Below are positions 7,586 to 15,634 of a DNA stretch of 57,870 bases, in pieces. This stretch comes from Atopobium massiliense. Its GTDB lineage: Bacteria; Actinomycetota; Coriobacteriia; Coriobacteriales; Atopobiaceae. A program made the translations under genes and the position numbers. Position 1 is the stretch's first letter; each line of letters begins with the position of its first letter. The notes beneath the pieces are model-generated. The model did not search any database. It had not been told where the DNA came from and worked only from the letters and a program-made list of their open reading frames with translations. The stretch is taken from the NCBI GenBank assembly GCA_900343135.1, contig OPYK01000011.1, forward strand, positions 1 through 57,870, written 5' to 3'.

Positions 7586-9868
7586 ATGACTTTTGAAGAG
7601 AATGTTCGCGAATACCTACATACGCGCAGTATCGAGCCTACAAGTGCCAGTGCACATGACCTTATGTGTGCACTTATGAGTGCGCTGTGCTCTGAGCAAG
7701 ACGCGGCGGGTGCTACACGTGGTAGCCGCAAACTCTATTACTTCTCAGCCGAATTTTTGATTGGTCGTTTGCTTCGCGCAAACCTTATTAACCTTGATTT
7801 ACTCGATCGTGCACAAGACTTGCTGCAATCATGGGGAACAAGCTTGTCTGAAGTAGAAGATGCTGAACCTGAGCCATCACTTGGTAACGGCGGATTGGGG
7901 CGTCTTGCTGCCTGTTTTATGGACTCCATTGCAAGCCTCGGCCTTAATGGTTGTGGTGTTGGTCTTAATTACCACTATGGTCTGTTTCGCCAAAACCTCT
8001 CTGAAGGCTATCAGCAAGAAGAGCCAAACCCCTGGATTGAAGACACTTCGTGGCTTCGCGACGAGCACACTACCTTTACTGTGCCGTTTGCCTGCGGCGA
8101 TGTAGTTGCAAAGCTCTACGACATTGAGCTTCCGGGCTATCACAATGGCGTCGTTAACCGTTTGCATCTCTTTGACGTTGAGAATCCTGCACCTGCGCCA
8201 ACAAGCGGTATTTCGTTTGATAAAAACGATATCCAGCATTGCTTAACGTCGTTTTTGTACCCCGATGATTCCGATGAAGCCGGACGTCTGTTGCGTGTGT
8301 ACCAGGAGTACTTCATGGTATGTGCTGGTGCACAGCTCATTATTGCTGATGCACAGCAAGCAGGATGGCAGCTCGATCGTCTCGACGACCACATTGCCGT
8401 ACACATTAACGACACGCACCCCTCGATGATTATTCCGGAGCTCGTGCGTCAACTCACGTTGCACGGTGTTTCGCAGGATAGAGCATGCGAAATTGTTGAA
8501 AACGCGTGTGCATACACGAACCACACCATTCTTTCCGAAGCGCTCGAAACGTGGAACATGTCTTCGATTGAGCGTGTTGCACCGCAGCTTGTTGACGTTA
8601 TTACAAACCTTGATGAGCGCGCAAAAGCTCGCACAAGCGATCCTGCGCTTGCGATTATTGACAGAGATAATCGCGTGCACATGGCTCACATGGACGTGCA
8701 TTTTTCACGCAGCGTAAACGGCGTGGCCAAGCTGCACACCGACATTCTTAAAAACTCTGAGATGAATGGGTTCTACAACATTTATCCCGATAAGTTTAAC
8801 AACAAAACAAATGGTATTACCTTCCGCCGTTGGCTTATGGGCTGCAACCCCATGCTCGCAGCTGCCATTTCTGATGCTATTGGCGAATCGTGGAAAGACG
8901 ATGCTTCGCACCTTATCGACCTGCTTAAGCACATTGATGATGCGGCATTCCGCCAAAAGCTCGATAGCATTAAAGCGCAAAACAAGCATCGTCTTGCCGA
9001 TTGGCTCCAAAAAACGCAAGGTATTACCCTTAATCGCGACGCTATTTTTGACGTTCATATTAAGCGTTTACACCAATACAAACGCCAGCAGCTTAATGCC
9101 ATGTATGCCATGTGGAAATACCTCGACATTAAAAAGGGTCACATTCCTGCACGCCCGCTGGTTATGATTTTTGCGGCAAAAGCAGCACCTGCCTATACGC
9201 TGGCAAAAGACATTATTCACATGCTGCTTTGTCTCTCAAAGCTCATCGAACAAGACGAGCAGGTGCGTCCATACTTGCAGCTTGTTATGGTTGAAAACTA
9301 TAACGTTACTGCAGCTGAGCACCTTATTCCTGCGGCAAATATCTCCGAGCAAATTTCTCTTGCATCGAAAGAGGCGAGTGGCACCGGCAACATGAAGATG
9401 ATGGCAAATGGTGCGCTTACCTTGGGTACGATGGACGGTGCAAACGTTGAGATTGTAAACCTTGTTGGCAAAGATAACGCCTATATCTTTGGTAAAACCT
9501 CACAAGAAGTTATCGATGCATACAAGAACGAAAGTTACCATCCATGGGATTACTGGAAGAGCGATGCGATGATTCGCGAGCTTATCGACTTTATTATTAG
9601 CCCGAGCATGCTTGCAATTGGTAGTAGCGAAAGCTTGGGTCGCGTGTATCGAGACTTGCTGAGCCACGACTGGTTTATGACGTTGCCCGACGTTGCCGAT
9701 TACATTTCGACAAAAGAGCGTTGCTTGGCCGATTTTGAAAATCGTGACGCGTGGATTACCAAAACGATTATTAACATTGCTCATTCGGGCTACTTCTCAA
9801 GCGATAGAACGATTAGTGAATACAATCGTGATATTTGGCATCTTGATGCCACCACTCATGAGGCATAA
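7586..9868 (+). CDS. glgP: Alpha-glucan (maltodextrin/glycogen) phosphorylase
   Basis: This 760-aa GT35 enzyme cleaves alpha-1,4-glucan ends with phosphate to give glucose-1-phosphate. Conserved blocks include LGNGGLGRLAACFMDSIASL, VHINDTHPSMIIPELVRQL, the region FDVHIKRLHQYKRQQLN, and the cofactor site EASGTGNMKMMANGAL, whose Lys604 should hold pyridoxal phosphate. Length is slightly below the 790-800 aa of E. coli MalP. AAGGAGG at 7568-7574 precedes the ATG. It sits between malQ and the transporter ATPase, so a role in maltodextrin breakdown is most likely, with storage glycogen possible. Confidence 0.95.
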   Translation: MTFEENVREYLHTRSIEPTSASAHDLMCALMSALCSEQDAAGATRGSRKLYYFSAEFLIGRLLRANLINLDLLDRAQDLLQSWGTSLSEVEDAEPEPSLGNGGLGRLAACFMDSIASLGLNGCGVGLNYHYGLFRQNLSEGYQQEEPNPWIEDTSWLRDEHTTFTVPFACGDVVAKLYDIELPGYHNGVVNRLHLFDVENPAPAPTSGISFDKNDIQHCLTSFLYPDDSDEAGRLLRVYQEYFMVCAGAQLIIADAQQAGWQLDRLDDHIAVHINDTHPSMIIPELVRQLTLHGVSQDRACEIVENACAYTNHTILSEALETWNMSSIERVAPQLVDVITNLDERAKARTSDPALAIIDRDNRVHMAHMDVHFSRSVNGVAKLHTDILKNSEMNGFYNIYPDKFNNKTNGITFRRWLMGCNPMLAAAISDAIGESWKDDASHLIDLLKHIDDAAFRQKLDSIKAQNKHRLADWLQKTQGITLNRDAIFDVHIKRLHQYKRQQLNAMYAMWKYLDIKKGHIPARPLVMIFAAKAAPAYTLAKDIIHMLLCLSKLIEQDEQVRPYLQLVMVENYNVTAAEHLIPAANISEQISLASKEASGTGNMKMMANGALTLGTMDGANVEIVNLVGKDNAYIFGKTSQEVIDAYKNESYHPWDYWKSDAMIRELIDFIISPSMLAIGSSESLGRVYRDLLSHDWFMTLPDVADYISTKERCLADFENRDAWITKTIINIAHSGYFSSDRTISEYNRDIWHLDATTHEA

Positions 9869-10002
9869 CACTAACCTTTAACGCGACAGCAACCGCTATG
9901 GAAGCTACGAGCGTTGCAGGCAGGTGCTACAGGTACAACAGCCAACAAGACTGCAGGTTCAATAACGAGCGTACGCGCTCAATGCAACAGAAAGGATGCA
10001 TT

Positions 10003-11184
10003 ATGGCCGAGGTGAAATTGCAGCACATTGAAAAGATCTATCCCAACGTAGAGCGTAAGAAAGATCACACTAAGAAATCGAACCTTAAGGTTACCGATGA
10101 AGGTGTTGTTGCAGTAGAAGATTTTAATCTCGATGTTGCTGATGGAGAGTTTATTGTACTGGTTGGCCCTTCGGGCTGTGGTAAATCAACCACCTTGCGC
10201 ATGGTTGCAGGTCTTGAGGACATCACGCGCGGTGATTTGTTCATTGGCGACCAGCGCGTAAACGATGTCCCACCTCGCGACCGCGACATCGCGATGGTAT
10301 TCCAAAACTATGCACTGTATCCGCACATGACGGTACGCGGCAACATGGAATACCCCTTAAAGCTTCGCAAGATGGCAAAAGACGAAATTGATAAGCGCGT
10401 AAACCAAGCTGCAGAAATTTTGGGCATTACCGAATACCTCGACCGTAAACCAAAGGCACTTTCGGGTGGTCAGCGCCAGCGTGTTGCTATTGGACGTGCT
10501 ATTGTTCGTGAACCAAAAGTGCTGCTTATGGACGAGCCGTTAAGCAACCTCGATGCCAAGCTTAGAAACCAAATGCGTGCCGAGATTATTAAGCTTCGTT
10601 CGCGCATTAAAACCACCTTTATGTATGTAACGCACGACCAAACCGAGGCTATGACCTTGGGCGATCGTATCGTTATTATGAAAGACGGTATGGTACAGCA
10701 AGTTGGCACTCCGCAAGAAGTGTTTAACAAACCAGCAAACATGTTTGTTGCTGGCTTTATTGGCGTGCCTCAGATGAACTTCTACGACGGCGTGCTTGTA
10801 CGCGAGGAGAATGGCAACTACCACGTTACTGTTGACGGCCACGATATTACTCCAAGCGAAGACAAGCAAAAACGCCTGCGTGAGCTCAATGTTGAAACGC
10901 AAGACATTACCTTTGGCGTACGTCCTGAGCACATTGGTTTGTATGGCAATGAGCCGGGCATGATTGAGGGTACCGTTGAAGTTGTTGAAACGATGGGTTC
11001 AACGGTAAATCTGCACGTACAAGCCCTTGGTAGCGAAAGCATTATCCTTGCGCAAACTGCAAAGCTCGAAGGCGAAGATCCGTCGGTGTTTAAGCCTGGC
11101 GACATAATTCACTTTACCTTTGGCGGTAATGTAATGCATTTGTTTGACAAGAAAACAGGTAAGAACCTGGAGTTTGCAAACTAA
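10003..11184 (+). CDS. msmK: Multi-sugar ABC transporter ATPase, MsmK/UgpC/MalK type
   Basis: This 393-aa ATPase should energise the MalFG permease. It shows Walker A GPSGCGKST (residues 55-63), Q-loop VFQNYALYPHM, signature LSGGQRQRVAIGRAI, Walker B VLLMDEPLSNLDAKL and the H-loop in YVTHDQTEAM. The C-terminal regulatory domain carries FGVRPEHIG. A lysine-rich insertion of about 20 residues lies between KIYP and VVAVEDF, longer than usual for the family. ATG 10003 follows AAAGGA (9991-9996). An upstream in-frame ATG at 9898 has no ribosome site. Such ATPases often serve several sugar transporters, so its clients may not be only those in this window. Confidence 0.93.
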   Translation: MAEVKLQHIEKIYPNVERKKDHTKKSNLKVTDEGVVAVEDFNLDVADGEFIVLVGPSGCGKSTTLRMVAGLEDITRGDLFIGDQRVNDVPPRDRDIAMVFQNYALYPHMTVRGNMEYPLKLRKMAKDEIDKRVNQAAEILGITEYLDRKPKALSGGQRQRVAIGRAIVREPKVLLMDEPLSNLDAKLRNQMRAEIIKLRSRIKTTFMYVTHDQTEAMTLGDRIVIMKDGMVQQVGTPQEVFNKPANMFVAGFIGVPQMNFYDGVLVREENGNYHVTVDGHDITPSEDKQKRLRELNVETQDITFGVRPEHIGLYGNEPGMIEGTVEVVETMGSTVNLHVQALGSESIILAQTAKLEGEDPSVFKPGDIIHFTFGGNVMHLFDKKTGKNLEFAN

Positions 11185-11243
11185 CTTTGGCGCCTGTATC
11201 GCACATGTGCATGTTGTGTAGCTGTTGTACTGCATGAATCTAA

Positions 11244-11301
11244 ACGCGCTGCGTAGCGTATGTGAAAGCGAACGCTTCCATACGTGCGTGGCGTGTTTTT
11301 T
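11244..11301 (+). terminator. Intrinsic terminator after the maltodextrin locus
   Basis: A long imperfect hairpin folds around AAAGCG-AA-CGCTT, with flanking GCGTATG and CATACG and outer ACGCG/CGTG pairs, followed by six T at 11296-11301. It closes the sugar operon downstream of the ATPase gene. Confidence 0.7.
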
Positions 11302-11386
11302 GTGCTGATTTGCGCTGGTTGCTACCTGCGCACTACCCCCAGGCTACGTGCCGCGATACGCGATGCAGCGCGTCAACTTTTGCGCG

Positions 11387-11422
11387 TTGTGTACAAAATT
11401 GTGTATAAAATTGTGTATAAAA
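11387..11422. repeat. Three tandem 12-bp units TTGTGTAYAAAA upstream of efp
   Basis: The units lie at 11387-11398 (TTGTGTACAAAA), 11399-11410 and 11411-11422 (both TTGTGTATAAAA), perfectly head to tail with no gap. They lie about 30 bp before the TATAAT at 11453. A 12-bp period is about one helical turn, which would suit cooperative protein binding. Function is unknown. Confidence 0.75.
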
Positions 11423-11548
11423 TGAGCCGTAGTACGGTATAGCTTTGCACAATATAATGCATCGATGTTACACTGTATAAGTTAATCACCGTATTGATAC
11501 TTCACAGCATATAGGTAACATGTGCGAGTAATGAAAGCGAGCGTTTAT

Positions 11549-12112
11549 ATGGCAGCTATTTCAACAGCCGATTTCCGCAACGGCATGGGTCTTAAAATTA
11601 ACAGCAAATATTACACGATTGTTGAGTTTCAGCATGTAAAGCCTGGTAAAGGCGGGGCATTTGTTCGCTATAAAATTAAAGATCTTAAAAGCGGTCGCAC
11701 TATCGATCAAACCTGCAACGCTGGTTCTAAATTCGAAAGCGTTCAGCTTATTACGCGCGAAATGCAATATTTGTACAACGATGGCGCAGCATTTTACTTT
11801 ATGGACAACGACACCTACGAGCAAATTCCGGTTGACTCCGATTTTATCGGCGAAAACCAAAAATGGCTCAAAGAAAACGATACCTGCCAGCTGCTTTATG
11901 CAGACACTGAGCTGTTGGGTGTAAATCCTCCTATGTTTATTGAGGTTGAGATTACCCAAACCGATCCTGGCTTTAAGGGCGACACCGTGCAAGGTGGCAC
12001 CAAGCCCGCAACCATCGAAACTGGTGCAACCATTCAGGTTCCTATGTACCTTAACCAGGGCGAAGTTGTTCGTGTTGATACACGCACAGGCAAGTTTGTA
12101 GCGCGCGTGTAG
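11549..12112 (+). CDS. efp: Translation elongation factor P
   Basis: This 187-aa protein relieves ribosome stalling at polyproline runs. Its N-terminal KOW-like domain has the loop KPGKGGAFVR with Lys34 at the tip, the usual site of modification in other lineages. The OB domains follow, with DFIGENQKWLKENDTCQLL and GDTVQGGTKPATIETGATIQ as the family signature. I chose the ATG at 11549 because it gives the normal family start and length. In-frame ATG 11531 and GTG 11522 lie upstream; 11531 has a weak AGGT-like site before it, so a 9-residue extension is possible. No modification enzyme gene is in view. Confidence 0.93.
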   Translation: MAAISTADFRNGMGLKINSKYYTIVEFQHVKPGKGGAFVRYKIKDLKSGRTIDQTCNAGSKFESVQLITREMQYLYNDGAAFYFMDNDTYEQIPVDSDFIGENQKWLKENDTCQLLYADTELLGVNPPMFIEVEITQTDPGFKGDTVQGGTKPATIETGATIQVPMYLNQGEVVRVDTRTGKFVARV

Positions 12113-12152
12113 GTGCACCTAGGCAATACCATACAGGTAACAGCACGTAGGT

Positions 12153-12184
12153 ATCCGTGAAGCGTATACTTCACGGATTTTTTC
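12153..12184 (+). terminator. Intrinsic terminator of efp
   Basis: ATCCGTGAAG and CTTCACGGAT form a perfect 10-bp stem with a 6-nt loop CGTATA, followed by a run of T ending at 12183. It starts about 40 bp after the efp stop. Confidence 0.9.
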
Positions 12185-12259
12185 GTTTGCCACGCGCCTT
12201 TCTACCTTCTATGAGTATACTTAAACAAATAGCCTTAACGTGAGGGTAAAGGGGTTTAC

Positions 12260-12622
12260 ATGAATACAGCTGCCGTGCACATTTCCGGACTAACTATTGC
12301 AAAAAGCGTCATTGCGTCTATTGTTTCTCGTGCATGTGACGAGGTAGAGGGTGTTGTTCAAGTTGGAACAAACGTGCTTGCTTCGAGCCTTATTTCTGTT
12401 TTTTCTCAACATACACCCAGTGATGAAACACCTGTTGAAGTAGACGTTGTGAACGATAAATTGCATGTAGGTGTGCATGTTTCGGTGTTTTATGGTTACC
12501 CGTTTGTAACGCTTGCACAGCAAATCCGCGCAGCTATTGCGCAAAGTTTACAAAGTCAACTGTCGTGTGATATCGACGCTATTGATGTGTACATCGACAA
12601 TCTCGTATTTCCCAAGGAGTAG
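12260..12622 (+). CDS. Asp23/Gls24-family envelope stress protein
   Basis: This 120-aa protein belongs to the Asp23/Gls24 (DUF322) family. The core reads ISGLTIAKSVIASIVSRACD followed by EVEGVVQVG, then VHVSVFYGYPFVTLAQQIRA. Members are small, abundant cytosolic or membrane-associated proteins whose exact job is not settled, and they are often encoded directly before nusB, as here. GGTAAAGGGG precedes the ATG. The stop is 10 bp before the nusB start, so they form one operon. Confidence 0.85.
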   Translation: MNTAAVHISGLTIAKSVIASIVSRACDEVEGVVQVGTNVLASSLISVFSQHTPSDETPVEVDVVNDKLHVGVHVSVFYGYPFVTLAQQIRAAIAQSLQSQLSCDIDAIDVYIDNLVFPKE

Positions 12623-12632
12623 TGGTTAGCTC

Positions 12633-13229
12633 GTGAGCAAAGAAATTCGTTTTATAGGTCGCACGCGTGCCCGTAGTCATGCATTGCAGCTGCTCTTTCA
12701 AGCAGAGTCGCGCTCGATGCGTGTTGCCGACATAATTAATGCGCATTACCTTATAACCGAAGGTCCTCTCGAAGAGTTTGCCCGTACACTCGCGCTTGGC
12801 GCTGATGCTGTTCGCGATAAGCTCGACGCGCTTATTGCTGATACGGCTACCAACTGGAATGTGACGCGTCTGCTTTCTGTCGACCGCAATATTATCCGCC
12901 TTGCTCTCTTTGAAATGCTGCACGTTGATGATGTTGACGTGGCAGTTACTATTAACGAATTTGTTATTTTGGCAAAAGCGTATGGCACCGACGACTCTGC
13001 CGCGTTTGTAAACGGTGTTTTGGGTCAGGTAGCTCGCCGTCTGTCTGCGGGCGAAGACATTGCGCACATATACGGCATTGTGTCACCTCAAAGCGCAGAG
13101 AATGCTTCAGCTGCAGCTAACACAGATGAAGATGCATCTGATGCTTCTGGTGCTTCTGATGCTTCTGGTGCATATGCGAGTGCAGATAAGCACATGGATG
13201 TAGACGACATGCTGGGTTTAAGCGATTAG
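12633..13229 (+). CDS. nusB: Transcription antitermination factor NusB
   Basis: This 198-aa RNA-binding protein of the rRNA antitermination complex partners with NusE (S10). It starts with GTG after AAGGAG at the end of the preceding gene. The helical NusB fold is visible in RARSHALQLLFQAESRS near residues 10-27, VDRNIIRLALFEMLHVDD and VTINEFVILAKAYGTDDSAA ending with FVNGVLGQV. The fold ends near residue 145. A tail of about 50 residues follows, rich in Ala, Ser and Asp and including the tandem repeat ASDASGASDASG, absent from ordinary NusB proteins. That tail looks disordered and may have grown by DNA slippage. Confidence 0.92.
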   Translation: MSKEIRFIGRTRARSHALQLLFQAESRSMRVADIINAHYLITEGPLEEFARTLALGADAVRDKLDALIADTATNWNVTRLLSVDRNIIRLALFEMLHVDDVDVAVTINEFVILAKAYGTDDSAAFVNGVLGQVARRLSAGEDIAHIYGIVSPQSAENASAAANTDEDASDASGASDASGAYASADKHMDVDDMLGLSD

Positions 13230-13337
13230 TTTCGCCGTTTTTGTACCTCGCTATACAGCTGCCTTTACAGTCGCATGCCCGCGCTGCCGTGTGGGTTTTA
13301 CGCAGGAGCGCATGAAATTACACAGGAAATGAGTGGT

Positions 13338-13667
13338 ATGAGTTCTCCAACACATGCATACGAGCATTTTTCGGATATTACGCATCGCTTAGACGAAATA
13401 GCGAGCACTGTTAAATCGAAGGACATATCGCTTGAAGCTACGCTCGATTTGTTTGACGAAGCTATTGCCCTTGGTGCGCGCGCAGTAACGCTGGTTGATG
13501 TTCCCAAAGACCTAGACGACGCTGCTGTTGATGCATCTACCAGCGATGATGCAGAAAAAACTGCACCCGACGCAGATGCCGCAGATGCCGCAGATACGCA
13601 TGCTTCATCCGCTTCTTCTAGCTCTTCGTTATCCACGTCATCTTCATCATCCATGGAAGTCCAATGA
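13338..13667 (+). CDS. xseB: Exodeoxyribonuclease VII small subunit
   Basis: This 109-aa protein starts with a normal XseB helical hairpin: YEHFSDITHRLDEIASTVKS then DISLEATLDLFDEAIALGA. The rest is a low-complexity tail of Asp, Ala and finally Ser. I prefer ATG 13338, about 10 nt after AGGA. ATG 13329 abuts that site and the open frame extends further up without support. The stop overlaps the tlyA ATG in ATGA. The large subunit gene xseA, the usual partner, is not in this window, so it lies elsewhere or is missing. The assignment is by the helical motif and by context next to nusB and tlyA. Confidence 0.75.
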   Translation: MSSPTHAYEHFSDITHRLDEIASTVKSKDISLEATLDLFDEAIALGARAVTLVDVPKDLDDAAVDASTSDDAEKTAPDADAADAADTHASSASSSSSLSTSSSSSMEVQ

Positions 13668-14464
13668 AACCTCGGCTCGACGAAGAACTCGTTGCACAGG
13701 GTTTTTTTGATACTACGCAGCAAGCGGCAGCCGCCGTTATGGCAGGAGATGTTTCGACCAATTCTGAGCGCCTTGTGCACCCGGGCGCACGTGTGAAGCC
13801 GGGTCTTTTTTTACACGTAAAAAAGAAAATCAATTATGTGAGCCGCGGCGGGCTTAAGCTCGAACGCGCACTTGAGGCGTTTTGCATTAATCCGCACGGG
13901 CGCGTATGTCTCGATATTGGGGCATCAACCGGCGGATTTACCGATTGTTTGCTTCGGGGTGGGGCTCGGAGTGTAACGAGCGTGGATGTTGGCTACGCGC
14001 AGTTTAGCTGGCAGCTTCGCTGTGATCCGCGCGTTACGCTGTATGAGCGCACTAATATTTGTGAACTTCCGCGCCTGTACCCTTCGCTTGCTTTCGATCT
14101 TATTGTGTGCGACGTGTCGTTTACCAGCATCGGCACCATTATTGACGCAGTGCGCGCGCTGTGTGCACCCGATGCCACGTTTGTAACGCTTATTAAACCC
14201 CAGTTCGAAACGCCTAAGGAACTGGTTGAGAAGGGCGGTGTTGTGCGCGAGCCGCAGCTTCATACCAATGCAATTGTGCGCGTTATTGCTATGTGCACCA
14301 ACGCCGGTTTTGACGTACGCGGCGTGTGCAACAGCCCCATTCATGGTGCAAAAGGTAATAGTGAATTTTTGCTGTGTTGCACCGCTTCTGCTGAGCATTG
14401 CGGAACTTCCTCAATTTCTGATGAGGATATTTCTCGCGTAGTACACGCCGCACATGCAGAATAG
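13664..14464 (+). CDS. tlyA: TlyA-family rRNA 2'-O-methyltransferase
   Basis: This 266-aa protein methylates ribosomal RNA riboses; the family is also known as haemolysin A. An S4 RNA-binding domain occupies about residues 1-60 (RLDEELVAQGFFDTTQQAAA then VMAGDV). An FtsJ-like Rossmann domain follows with the SAM-binding motif VCLDIGASTGGFTDCLLRGG, then SVDVGYAQFSWQL and IVCDVSFTSI. The motif LIKPQFETPKELVEKGGVVR is diagnostic. Translation is coupled to xseB through ATGA. In mycobacteria TlyA loss gives capreomycin resistance; whether that applies here is unknown. Confidence 0.92.
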   Translation: MKPRLDEELVAQGFFDTTQQAAAAVMAGDVSTNSERLVHPGARVKPGLFLHVKKKINYVSRGGLKLERALEAFCINPHGRVCLDIGASTGGFTDCLLRGGARSVTSVDVGYAQFSWQLRCDPRVTLYERTNICELPRLYPSLAFDLIVCDVSFTSIGTIIDAVRALCAPDATFVTLIKPQFETPKELVEKGGVVREPQLHTNAIVRVIAMCTNAGFDVRGVCNSPIHGAKGNSEFLLCCTASAEHCGTSSISDEDISRVVHAAHAE

Positions 14465-14776
14465 CAGGCGTAACGTGTAAGAATGTTCTCATCGTGCTGG
14501 AGGCATGGGGTGCATGAGGGCATGTATAACTTATATGCATCGCGCGCGTGCATGCAGTATAGCTTTTATAGCGTGGTACCATTTTTATACGACTAGTTCA
14601 AGCAACTGGTTTAACGTTGAACTCAATCTAAAGTTCAACCAAGAGTTCAATATTGAGTTCAACCTTAGGTTCAAGCAACTGGTTCAACTAGCTTGCACAA
14701 CAGGCGAGCACAACGGTTGTGTTTTGAACATGTCGTTCGCGCAGGTTCATACAACGCAAGAAGGTGGGTGTTAGCT
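14465..14776. other. Non-coding leader of nadK with phased GTTCAA repeats
   Basis: This gap is just over 300 bp. An open frame across 14505-14774 is an artefact: it translates the short repeats into a periodic FN.EFN peptide. The main content is the GTTCAA array at 14596-14687. No clear -35/-10 pair was found. Confidence 0.55.
14596..14687. repeat. GTTCAA repeats phased at 12 bp
   Basis: GTTCAA occurs at 14596, 14633, 14645, 14657, 14669 and 14682, so the last five are spaced 12, 12, 12 and 13 bp. One inverted copy, TTGAAC, is at 14617. A longer repeat GTTCAAGCAACTGGTT appears at 14596-14611 and again at 14669-14684. The regular spacing near one helical turn suggests a multimeric protein-binding site or an expanded repeat. 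Confidence 0.8.
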
Positions 14777-15634
14777 GTGCACGTATTACTCGTACCTAAT
14801 TATTCACGCTCCGAGGCGCTTCAAGATGCATCGCAGCTCACAGATTTTTTGGAGCAGCAAGACATTTCGGTAACGTGGGCGCCCGACAAAAAACGGCAGC
14901 CAAACGCCCAGGTAGATGTTACGTCTGCCAATTTAGTTGTTGCACTTGGCGGCGACGGCACTCTTCTTCGTGCAGCACACATTGTTGGGTACACCGAGGT
15001 GCCGCTTATGGGGCTTTCGTACGGTCATTTAGGCTTTCTTACCTGCGCAGGTCCAAATCATCTTAAAGACATTGTTATGCGCGCGCTTGCAGGCGAGCTT
15101 CATGTTTCGCGCCGTGCTACGCTCGATATTGCTGGTACATACATCGACAACAGGGGAGAAGAGCAAACGGTGCACGCGTTTGCGCTCAACGATTTTGCAC
15201 TCAGTCATGGCTCGCACGGCGACATCATCGAATTTGATATTGCGGTATCGGGACACCATATCGACAGGCTTCGTGCTGATGGTTTTGTTGTAGCTACAGC
15301 TACGGGCTCTACCGGCTATGCGCTTTCGGCGGGCGGTCCTATTGTTACGCCGCATTTTTACGGCATGGTTTGTGTACCTGTTGCGCCGCACACCATTATG
15401 GCACGTGCGTTTTTAAGTTCGCCTTCCGATGTGGTGGAACTTGCTATCTGCGAAAACCGCAGTGTTGAGCGGCTCTTTTTTGCCGACGGCCAGCCGTTTC
15501 TTGCCGATAAAAAACCAACACGTGTGGCTATTACGCGCGGTCAAGGCGACATTTTATTGCTCGATACCAGCGCTTCTAGCTTTTATCAGTCGGTTTCACG
15601 AGTATTTTATGGACAGGATGGCCATGATAGATGA
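14777..15634 (+). CDS. nadK: NAD kinase
   Basis: This 285-aa enzyme phosphorylates NAD to NADP in the cytoplasm. Signature motifs are LVVALGGDGTLLRAAH (the GGDGT loop), LSYGHLGFLT, and the nucleotide-binding block TATGSTGYALSAGGPIV. The usual NE motif is ND here (LNDFALSHGSHGDI). It starts with GTG 14777, spaced 9 nt from AAGGTGGG; the open frame extends upstream to 14693 without family match. Its 3' end overlaps the recN start by 11 bases, indicating co-transcription. NADK next to tlyA and recN is a common actinobacterial order. Confidence 0.93.
   Translation: MHVLLVPNYSRSEALQDASQLTDFLEQQDISVTWAPDKKRQPNAQVDVTSANLVVALGGDGTLLRAAHIVGYTEVPLMGLSYGHLGFLTCAGPNHLKDIVMRALAGELHVSRRATLDIAGTYIDNRGEEQTVHAFALNDFALSHGSHGDIIEFDIAVSGHHIDRLRADGFVVATATGSTGYALSAGGPIVTPHFYGMVCVPVAPHTIMARAFLSSPSDVVELAICENRSVERLFFADGQPFLADKKPTRVAITRGQGDILLLDTSASSFYQSVSRVFYGQDGHDR

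Larger units (their letters stand above)
11185..11548. other. Non-coding region between msmK and efp
   Basis: This 364-bp stretch has no gene. It holds the msmK terminator (11244-11301), a 12-bp triplet repeat (11387-11422) and a TATAAT hexamer at 11453-11458 that has no good -35 at the right distance. It is the efp leader and promoter region. Confidence 0.6.

Noticed and set aside
14505-14774. Small gene upstream of nadK
   Set aside because: Its product is a periodic peptide made by the 12-bp GTTCAA repeats, with no ribosome site or family match.
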